A stretch of 12,950 bases of DNA from Geobacteraceae bacterium (lineage in GTDB: Bacteria > Desulfobacterota > Desulfuromonadia > Geobacterales > Geobacteraceae), in NCBI GenBank assembly GCA_012797715.1, contig JAAZOO010000339.1, positions 1 through 12,950 of the forward strand. The letters are read 5' to 3'. Position numbers and translations under genes: made by a program. The notes under the pieces are model-generated. The model made no database searches and was not told the DNA's origin. It saw only the letters and a program-made list of their open reading frames with translations. Positions 8,078 through 12,950 of this stretch are shown here, piece by piece. Every line of letters starts with the position of its first letter. Position 1 is the stretch's first letter.

Positions 8078-8260
8078 CGGCAGTTTGAAGTATCCGCAGA
8101 GAGCGACTTTGTCGTATTTCGTTGCTGCTCTTAGCGAAATTGAGCGGTCACAGCCGATACTGTCCGAACCCGAAGGGTGAGTGTATCGGCTGTAGTGAAA
8201 TGCGCTTAGAGCAGCAGAAAGACGGCAATCGGAGAGATCGAAGGATGCCTCCAACTGCCG
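8078..8260 (+). repeat. Nested inverted repeats, possible structured leader or palindromic element
   Basis: Five concentric stems can be drawn. CGGCAGTT (8078-8085) pairs with AACTGCCG (8253-8260). GTATCC (8090-8095) pairs with GGATGC (8243-8248) with one wobble. GCTGCTCTTAGCG (8124-8136) pairs with CGCTTAGAGCAGC (8203-8215) with one mismatch. ACAGCCGATAC (8150-8160) pairs perfectly with GTATCGGCTGT (8183-8193). ACCC and GGGT (8168-8178) close a 3-base loop. A separate CGAC/GTCG hairpin lies at 8104-8114. Order and symmetry argue against chance. It may be the folded 5' leader of the ArsR gene, a small RNA, or a mobile palindromic element with CGGCAGTT ends; no target duplication is evident. 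I recognise no named RNA family. Confidence 0.5.
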
Positions 8261-8293
8261 AATCTAGGTTAAAAGCAGAAAGGTCTACGAACC

Positions 8294-8611
8294 ATGAAGT
8301 TTGACAAAAATCGCGATTATTGTTCCGAAGCCGAGATATGCAAGGTTCTCGGCCACCCTGTGCGCCTTAAAATCGTGGCAGGGCTCTGCTCAAGGGAATG
8401 TAACGTCAAGTATATCTGGGAATGCCTCGGACTGCCGCAGGCAACGGTTTCCCAGCACCTTGCGCTTCTGAAGAATAAAGGGATCATTGAAGGAAAGCGT
8501 GAGGGGGTAAAGGTTCATTATAGTGTTGTCAATCCATTAGCAATAAGGATCGTCGAGATACTGTCTTCTTCGGTGGAACCCGATTCACCTGGCCACCCAA
8601 ACGCATCGTAA
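8294..8611 (+). CDS. ArsR-family winged-helix transcriptional regulator, cysteine-rich
   Basis: A 105-residue DNA-binding protein of the ArsR/SmtB family, whose members usually act as homodimeric repressors released by a metal ion, oxidant or small molecule. The core matches the family: LGHPVRLKIVAGL (19-31), recognition helix around PQATVSQHLALLKNKGII (48-65), and the wing EGKREGVKVHYSV (66-78). Cysteines are at 10, 16, 32, 36 and 44. C32xxxC36 and C44 lie near the position of the ArsR metal site, but not in the ELCVCDL pattern, so the inducer cannot be named. The ATG at 8294 has only GAAAGG ten bases upstream. Neighbours on both sides face other tasks: an ABC ATPase pair upstream and a convergent structural gene downstream. 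The target is therefore unknown and may include its own promoter. Confidence 0.88.
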   Translation: MKFDKNRDYCSEAEICKVLGHPVRLKIVAGLCSRECNVKYIWECLGLPQATVSQHLALLKNKGIIEGKREGVKVHYSVVNPLAIRIVEILSSSVEPDSPGHPNAS

Positions 8612-8686
8612 GCCCCCCCGCGCAACCGTTTCTTCAGCCGGAATACCTACCACACAGTGCCAGGAAGAAAGACGGAAGAACATACA

Positions 8687-11600
8687 TCAGCGTACGCATG
8701 CCGGCTCCCGGGAAGAGACCTTGCGAAGAACCGGAATCTTTTGTAACGACTTCACCCTCTGAGCCTCGTTCACACCCAGGTCAACTGGGTCCATCATGAA
8801 GCCCACGATTTCAACGAACTCCATCCCGTCTCGAAGAGTTCTGGCAAAAGCGTCCGAATCCTCCGGTTGCACCTCCGGACAATAAACCAGGACACCCTCG
8901 GTATCCACAAGATACAAGGCAATATATACAGAGTACCGGCCGCCGCTGGCGATGCCGCACAGATATGCATCACAGGTAATTGTCGTATGGTCTTCCATTG
9001 CGACACGCGTTCGGTTGAGAGATTGATATATTTCCGCAATCTCTTTGGGCGATCGATACTCCACGGCAGAGAGGGATTTATCGACGGCAAACCGGACGGG
9101 AAGACCCGACGATGGGGCTTTTGTCAAGGAGACCCGGGAAAAGGCACCCTCCTGCGTATCTCCGCAGTGGAGAAAAGCGAAGGGATCCGATGAATCGATT
9201 GCAGCGGATACGGTACCGTCCGTTGCTTCTTCATACAAGGCGTCGGGAAATACCGTTTCGTGCAAGGAGATTTCGCCGGATTCTCCTTCTGCTGCGCCCT
9301 CATCCTCCAGACATACTTTCGAACTATCTTCCGTCGGCACCGCCGTCTCACGCTCCGGGGCCCCATGCAAGTGTCCCGCTACCGCTGTGGATGCCTTTTC
9401 TCCGACCATCCCGGGGAATTCCTCCCCAACATTCAATGGGATGGAATCACGCGTGTCCGTTCCACAGAGTTCCACCGTTTTTCCTTGAACAATCTGTTCA
9501 TTCTCCGGTGAAACGAAGTTGGCAACTCTCCCAGACTCATCCTGCCTGCATGTCTTCTCTTTCTTAAGATTCTCGGGACTTCTCTCGAACAACATTATTT
9601 CAGGCAACATCTCCCAGCGCCCAAGGATTTCGGCATGAGTTGAAGAGATTCGTTCCATGATTGCATTCCCACTATGGAGCAGCTCCGACGCCACTCTCTC
9701 GATTTCCTCACGGGCTGCAGAAACGGCGGCGCCGGCCCTCTGCTCCGCCGCTTCCCGTTCCCGCACAAGCCGCTCTGCATCCAAAGAGAGCGCCGCAATT
9801 TTTTCTGTTTTCTCCCTTTCCAATTCTTCGACTTCCGATGCGAGTCGCGAAACCATATCCCGCGCGGCTTCCACCTCAGCGGCGGATGAAGCTTCCGCTT
9901 CGGCCCTCATCTGCGACAGCCGTTCCGCTTCTTCCCTCAGTACCTTCAGTTGAGCGGAGGCCTTTTCCTTTCCATCTTCCAGCTCCGCAGTAAGTCGCAC
10001 AATTTCAGCCTTGATTGCGCCCCCTTCGCTCATTGCATTTTCCACGGTCTCGGCGCACTCCTTCTGAAGTCGTGCAATCTGTGCCGTAAGCAACGATATC
10101 TCTGCGGAAGAGGCTTCCAGTTCAGTCCTTTTTTGTTCCGTCAAGCGTTCGACTTCCCGTCGGAGTTTGTCGAGCTGCCGCTTTGAGACCTGGCCTTGCG
10201 CTGCTATTTCCTCTTCCAGTTTTCGAACAGAATCGCGAAGAGCGGATTGCTCTTCTGCCGAAGCTTTCTCCATTGACTCCTTCTGTACTGTCAGGCGTTC
10301 CATGTCGCCGCGCAATGCTGAAAGAGTCACAGTACGCATCTGCTGAACCTTTTCAATTTCCTCTTCCAACAGACAGGTATCGTTCTTTAGTTGTTGAATC
10401 CGGGAATACGATTCTTGGTTCCTTCGTTCCTTTTCCTCAACAAGGCGCTCCTTTTCTGCCAGCAGAGCTGATATTTCGGCAGAAGCTGCCTCTTCGGAAG
10501 CAGCCTTCTCTCCCCTCAGAAATTCCAGTTCCTCCCGCAGGTTTGCCACTTCTTTCCCCATCTCCAGCTCCACGGAAGACTTCTGCTGGTTCAAAGCCTC
10601 ACGTTGAGAGCGAAGCAAGGAGAGGTCCTTTTTACCGCCTTCTTCAATCTGTTGTAGCTCGTCTCGAAGCCGTAAAATCTGCTCGTGCAGATTCGAGGAC
10701 TCCCCAAGGAATGCCTTTTGAGCAGCATCCTTTTCTGAAACGAGGCGTGCAAGTTCAGCCTTTAGAGCATCAAAATCCTCATCAACGATTTCTTGGGCAG
10801 AAAGGCGCTCAATATCCAGTCTCAGAAGGTCTTTTTCCTTTTCCCTCTCTTTTTCGGCGCTTTCCCTTTCTTCCAAAAGACGTTTCATTTCGGACTTCAG
10901 AGCGGCAAGTTCCGCACGGCTCCGGTTTTCCCGTTCCACCTTCTCTGCAGAAAGTTTTTCAATCTCTTGACTGGCTTCACGTATCTGTTGCGAGTACGTA
11001 TCTTCTTGAGCCTTGATCTCCTCCTTCAACTCCCCAATCTTCCTGTAGAAGGAGGCCAATTCATCGCCCAACGCCTTCCGTTCTGCAGCCTTGGCCTTAG
11101 AAAGACGGTCTATTTCAGCTTTTGCCGATTCTGTCTTCAACTGCCTTTCGGCAGACAACGACTGTATTTCCCTGGTAATCGACGCAATCTCAGTATGCAA
11201 TACAGCCAATTCTTCATTCGTTTCCTTCTCAACTCTCTTTCTTTCCTCCTTAAGCCGCTCCTTTTCAGCCCGTATCGCGATGATTCCCGAATCATCAACC
11301 AACACAGGGTCTGCGCTCTCCTTGCGGGCCATCTCCTTCGACGCTGCCGGATTGATTTCCCCGTGGGAGCCGGGAGAAAGAACCGTTTTGTTCATTGACT
11401 CCAATGAAACGGCTTCATTTTCTGAAATTGCATGGGAACCGACTGTTTTTTCCATGGAATCAGCCTTTTCATCGCTCCCTTTCCCGGATGGCGCAGGTGC
11501 ACCTTTTGAGGATTTTTCCCCCGACACTTTTTTCTGGGAAACCCTTTTCCCGCCTCCACCTGAACGTACTACTCTCAAATCATTAAGAACAACCTCTCTG

Positions 11601-11932
11601 AGAGCTTTGCTGTAATTCAAGTTTACGCTTTGCATCTCAAAACCGAATCCTTCGGCAAATTCGAGGGCTTCTTGTACTGTGGCGTCAGACGACTCCTTGT
11701 CATGAGGCTTTTTCTCCGGCACATAGATCGCAAAACTCTTGCTTTTTAGCATGGAAAGAGCCACGTACGCCGTCGAAGCAATCCCTTCCTGAACAACACA
11801 TACGAATGCTTCGCAAGGCTGTTTTTCCCTTCTCCCATGCGCAATCATCTGGGTCGCAGTGGACCTGAACACCGCCAGAACATCTTGGGCATCAGCTTCG
11901 ATGTATTGAAGGGAACCATCCTCTATAAACAT
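8687..11932 (-). CDS. Giant coiled-coil protein with duplicated terminal domains, under riboswitch control
   Basis: I do not recognise this 1081-residue protein. Layout: an N-terminal domain (about 8-123); a Ser/Gly/Lys-rich linker (124-216); a coiled coil (about 217-755) of 25-residue units; an acidic, low-complexity linker (about 775-944); and a C-terminal domain (about 955-1070). The two end domains are copies: at a fixed offset of 947 residues they share C40/C987, C45/C992, Y56/Y1003, ALs/ALy, Y70-x-PE/Y1017-x-PE, EF at 91/1038 and GF at 97/1044, about 23 identities in 84 aligned positions by hand count. No signal peptide or membrane helix is seen, so a cytoplasmic location is expected. 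ATG 11932 has a strong AGGGGGAAA six bases upstream. It is a single-gene unit, convergent with the ArsR gene. Structural or scaffold roles (filament, tether, chromosome or polar organiser) are possible but inferred. Confidence 0.9.
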   Translation of the reverse strand: MFIEDGSLQYIEADAQDVLAVFRSTATQMIAHGRREKQPCEAFVCVVQEGIASTAYVALSMLKSKSFAIYVPEKKPHDKESSDATVQEALEFAEGFGFEMQSVNLNYSKALREVVLNDLRVVRSGGGGKRVSQKKVSGEKSSKGAPAPSGKGSDEKADSMEKTVGSHAISENEAVSLESMNKTVLSPGSHGEINPAASKEMARKESADPVLVDDSGIIAIRAEKERLKEERKRVEKETNEELAVLHTEIASITREIQSLSAERQLKTESAKAEIDRLSKAKAAERKALGDELASFYRKIGELKEEIKAQEDTYSQQIREASQEIEKLSAEKVERENRSRAELAALKSEMKRLLEERESAEKEREKEKDLLRLDIERLSAQEIVDEDFDALKAELARLVSEKDAAQKAFLGESSNLHEQILRLRDELQQIEEGGKKDLSLLRSQREALNQQKSSVELEMGKEVANLREELEFLRGEKAASEEAASAEISALLAEKERLVEEKERRNQESYSRIQQLKNDTCLLEEEIEKVQQMRTVTLSALRGDMERLTVQKESMEKASAEEQSALRDSVRKLEEEIAAQGQVSKRQLDKLRREVERLTEQKRTELEASSAEISLLTAQIARLQKECAETVENAMSEGGAIKAEIVRLTAELEDGKEKASAQLKVLREEAERLSQMRAEAEASSAAEVEAARDMVSRLASEVEELEREKTEKIAALSLDAERLVREREAAEQRAGAAVSAAREEIERVASELLHSGNAIMERISSTHAEILGRWEMLPEIMLFERSPENLKKEKTCRQDESGRVANFVSPENEQIVQGKTVELCGTDTRDSIPLNVGEEFPGMVGEKASTAVAGHLHGAPERETAVPTEDSSKVCLEDEGAAEGESGEISLHETVFPDALYEEATDGTVSAAIDSSDPFAFLHCGDTQEGAFSRVSLTKAPSSGLPVRFAVDKSLSAVEYRSPKEIAEIYQSLNRTRVAMEDHTTITCDAYLCGIASGGRYSVYIALYLVDTEGVLVYCPEVQPEDSDAFARTLRDGMEFVEIVGFMMDPVDLGVNEAQRVKSLQKIPVLRKVSSREPACVR
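9710..11269 (-). repeat. 21 tandem coiled-coil repeats (25 residues / 75 bp, one of 20 residues)
   Basis: Residues 222-741 of the large protein split into units starting at 222, 247, 272, 297, 322, 347, 372 (20 residues), 392, 417 and every 25 residues to 717, with a partial unit at 742. In each unit position 6 is Leu (20 of 22 cases; Ile 252 and Val 747 otherwise), position 5 is Arg or Lys in 17 of 22, position 9-10 is often EK, and position 24 is mostly Leu. Core positions 3, 6, 10, 13, 17, 21, 24 are spaced 3-4-3-4-4-3-4, i.e. two heptads plus one hendecad. DNA identity between units is low, so the duplications are old or the period is under strong selection. Confidence 0.88.
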
Positions 11933-11934
11933 AA

Positions 11935-11944
11935 CTTTCCCCCT
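11935..11944 (-). promoter_or_regulatory. Strong ribosome binding site of the coiled-coil gene, possibly maskable
   Basis: AGGGGGAAAG stands directly before the start codon region, with the G-run six bases from ATG 11932. An upstream UUUUUGCCCC in the same leader (minus strand, 11967-11976) could pair with GGGGGAAA with one mismatch, so the site may be hidden in one fold of the leader. The pairing is seen in sequence; its use is inferred. Confidence 0.5.
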
Positions 11945-11950
11945 GCTATT

Positions 11951-11968
11951 CCGGTAATAAAATACCGG
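11951..11968 (-). repeat. Perfect hairpin between riboswitch and ribosome binding site
   Basis: CCGGTA and TACCGG form a perfect 6-bp stem around a 6-base AT loop, just upstream of the ribosome binding site. No T-run follows, so it is not a terminator. It may be part of the expression platform, since its CC arm overlaps the CCCC that could pair with the ribosome binding site. Confidence 0.5.
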
Positions 11969-11973
11969 GGCAA

Positions 11974-11991
11974 AAATATCCGATGATATTT
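11974..11991 (-). terminator. Possible riboswitch-controlled terminator stem (weak)
   Basis: On the minus strand AAATATC pairs with GATATTT around a 4-base loop, and the right arm runs into TTTTT. The left arm shares bases with the 3' strand of the aptamer closing stem (TATCAT), so the two folds exclude each other: ligand-bound aptamer would block this stem and allow read-through. The stem has seven pairs, only one of them GC, so efficiency as a terminator is doubtful. Confidence 0.4.
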
Positions 11992-12071
11992 CGGCAACCC
12001 GGCTGTCTGCTTGAGACCCTGGAGGCTTTCCGTCCCATCCTCGCGGATGGTTTAGTAGTATCGTCTATCAT
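11983..12071 (-). promoter_or_regulatory. GEMM-I riboswitch, probably the 3',3'-cGAMP-sensing (GEMM-Ib) variant
   Basis: The minus-strand leader has the GEMM-I pattern. A closing stem ATGATA/TATCAT (12066-12071 with 11983-11988) surrounds AAACC, a perfect CCATCC-GCGA-GGATGG hairpin with a GNRA tetraloop (12035-12050), GGACGGAAAGCC, a second hairpin GTCT/AGAC (12005-12017), and AGCCGGGTTGCCGAAA. Canonical c-di-GMP aptamers have GGC or GGGC before AAACC; here it is ACT. From memory, the Geobacter aptamers that prefer cGAMP also read ACT before AAACC and share GCGGAAAGCC and the CCGAAATATC end. Aptamer class is nearly certain; ligand identity is inferred and could be c-di-GMP or both. It stands 51 bases before the coiled-coil gene, downstream of a strong promoter. 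Confidence 0.85.
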
Positions 12072-12101
12072 TAATTGATTCAATTTTCCTGTGACGTGAC
12101 C

Positions 12102-12129
12102 ATTATCTGACTTGGAAAGGGAAAGTCAA
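12102..12129 (-). promoter_or_regulatory. Sigma-70 promoter of the riboswitch and coiled-coil gene
   Basis: On the minus strand TTGACT (12124-12129) and GATAAT (12102-12107) are separated by 16 bases, each with five of six consensus matches. A start of transcription near 12095 leaves about 24 nt before the aptamer and a leader of about 163 nt in total. Confidence 0.7.
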
Positions 12130-12279
12130 CGGCTTTTTGATGCCCCTTCATCAGTTGCGCTGAGTTCATTACCTTATGTCTCCATCAAAATCATTTCGAC
12201 GGGATAAAACGAATACAAAGAAGTAGAAAGAACGGGGAACATCATCAAATTGCAGCAACCCATTTGCAAGAGAAACAGG

Positions 12280-12302
12280 TATTAATGAATGATATTAATG
12301 AA
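12280..12302. repeat. Short direct repeat TATTAATGAA, two copies 13 bp apart
   Basis: TATTAATGAA occurs at 12280-12289 and again at 12293-12302, separated by TGA. The spacing is a little over one helical turn, so two protein molecules could bind one face of the DNA. No regulator is known for it, and chance in AT-rich DNA is possible. Confidence 0.3.
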
Positions 12303-12533
12303 ATTTGTCATACATAGAATTCCTCTCTTAGCACAGCACGACACACTGTCCCAGAATGCCCCTCTTTCGAGAAGCTACGCAGGAGATTCCCTGAAACAGC
12401 TGGAAGAAAATATCAAGTGGCGGCAGGGGAAGAAGAATCATTTCACGTGCCACGTCGTAACCCTTGAAGACCGTGGAAAGACTCCAACGCCTTCTTGCTC
12501 CGGGTAAAGAGGATTGGTGCCGTGACAAGTATC

Positions 12534-12561
12534 TTGCATTTTTTTTTTCTGATGTTATTAT
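12534..12561 (+). promoter_or_regulatory. Candidate promoter for the exported-protein gene (alternative readings exist)
   Basis: TTGCAT (12534-12539) and TATTAT (12556-12561) lie 16 bases apart, with a T10 run between. The same stretch fits sigma-54 spacing: TGACAA (12523-12528), five bases, TTGCA (12534-12538), though the usual GG reads GA. It can also be drawn as a weak terminator: TG-a-CAAG, loop TAT, CTTGCA, then ten T. The sequence does not decide between them. Confidence 0.35.
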
Positions 12562-12639
12562 TTCAACGATTCCGCTCCGGTTTCTCAGCCTGCCGAAAGT
12601 CTCGCAGCAAGCTTTTCATCTTATCCCAAGGAGGACGCA

Positions 12640-12950
12640 ATGAAAAAAGCACTTGTATCCGTTGTAGCAGTTCTCGCCGTTGTTGCATTCGCATGCACCG
12701 TTTCGGCCGAAGAAAAGTATCCCACCCAGGAAGCCACCGTCAAGACGATCGTGACTACTCCTGATGGAAAGGTTGTGAAGGAAGATGTTGTTACCGACAC
12801 AACAAAAGGAGCCGATACTGCTTCACAGTACAAAGAGCTGCAGAAGGGGCAGACTGATCAGGAAATGAAGACTGATGGGAAAAAAGAGGGCCAGAAGGCA
12901 GTCACTCCCAAAAAGAAAAAAGCAGTCAAGAAAAGTGTAAAAAAATCAAA
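12640..12950 (+). CDS. Small exported lysine-rich protein of unknown function (C-terminal part cut by window edge)
   Basis: The visible 103 codons have no stop. They begin with a clear Sec signal peptide, MKKALVSVVAVLAVVAFACT, ending VSA before EEKYP, the likely cleavage point. The cysteine at 19 is not in a proper lipobox, so a lipoprotein is less likely. The mature part is hydrophilic (TVKTIVTTPDGKVVKEDVVTD, then a Lys/Gln/Asp-rich stretch) and turns into a Lys-Ser-Val tail of AKKK-like blocks. No cysteine, catalytic motif or membrane helix follows. ATG 12640 has an excellent AAGGAGG five bases upstream. A periplasmic or secreted cationic protein is likely. I do not recognise a family, and the tail length is unknown because the window ends in it. 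Confidence 0.85.
   Translation, partial: MKKALVSVVAVLAVVAFACTVSAEEKYPTQEATVKTIVTTPDGKVVKEDVVTDTTKGADTASQYKELQKGQTDQEMKTDGKKEGQKAVTPKKKKAVKKSVKKS

Larger units (their letters stand above)
12130..12639. other. Gene-poor region between the coiled-coil promoter and the exported-protein gene
   Basis: I see no convincing gene in this stretch. A plus-strand frame from ATG 12298 to TAA 12507 could encode 69 residues with some plausible composition (DSLKQLEENIKWRQG in the middle), but it lacks a ribosome binding site and any recognised motif. The right end holds promoter-like and terminator-like sequence around a T10 run, described separately. Confidence 0.4.

Noticed and set aside
8024..8254. Minus-strand frame of 76 codons over the nested palindrome
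   Set aside because: It covers the inverted-repeat element, has no ribosome binding site and a composition that looks non-coding.
10183..11016. Plus-strand open frame of 277 codons opposite the coiled-coil gene
   Set aside because: Its Pro/Phe/Leu-rich product is what Glu/Lys-rich coiled-coil codons give on the opposite strand; no ribosome binding site or motif.
9710..11269. SMC or Rad50-type ATPase
   Set aside because: The large protein has no Walker A, Walker B or signature motif at either end; only the coiled coil is shared in general look.
12298..12507. Small plus-strand frame, 69 residues
   Set aside because: Composition is partly plausible, but it has no ribosome binding site and no recognisable motif; kept only as a remark in the intergenic entry.
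1..12950. CRISPR array, tRNA, rRNA or insertion sequence
   Set aside because: No regularly spaced identical repeats, cloverleaf, rRNA core or transposase was seen on either strand.

Overview
The window looks like chromosomal DNA from a delta-proteobacterium of the Geobacter/Desulfuromonas group. Three things point there: the gene order spoIID-like, queA, tgt, yajC, secD; a GEMM-I type riboswitch whose sequence resembles the 3',3'-cGAMP-sensing variant known from Geobacter; and good sigma-70 promoters in moderately GC-rich DNA. This placement is inference, since no database was searched.

Left part (1-5733, minus strand): an operon read right to left. It encodes a SpoIID/LytB-type secreted protein, QueA and Tgt (two queuosine enzymes), YajC and SecD. 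SecD runs off the left edge and SecF would be expected beyond it. A near-consensus promoter lies at 5705-5733, with a leader of about 250 nt before the first gene.

Middle (5769-8611, plus strand): a divergent promoter drives two overlapping ATPase genes of the oligopeptide/dipeptide ABC family (DppD-like, DppF-like), with no permease or binding protein in view. About 500 bp without a gene follow, rich in inverted repeats and including a nested fold at 8078-8260. Then comes a small ArsR-family regulator with five cysteines.

Right part (8687-12129, minus strand): the most unusual locus. A strong promoter, a predicted cGAMP riboswitch and a strong ribosome binding site lead into one 1081-residue protein. 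Its middle is a coiled coil of about 520 residues built from 21 tandem units of 25 residues (one unit has 20). The 25-residue spacing fits two heptads plus one hendecad. The two ends carry copies of the same domain of about 115 residues, which align without gaps at an offset of 947 residues and share a CxxxxC pair. I do not recognise this architecture. It looks like a cytoplasmic dumbbell or filament-like structural protein whose synthesis is set by a second messenger.

Right edge (12130-12950): about 500 bp without a convincing gene, then the start of a small exported, lysine-rich protein that is cut by the window end.
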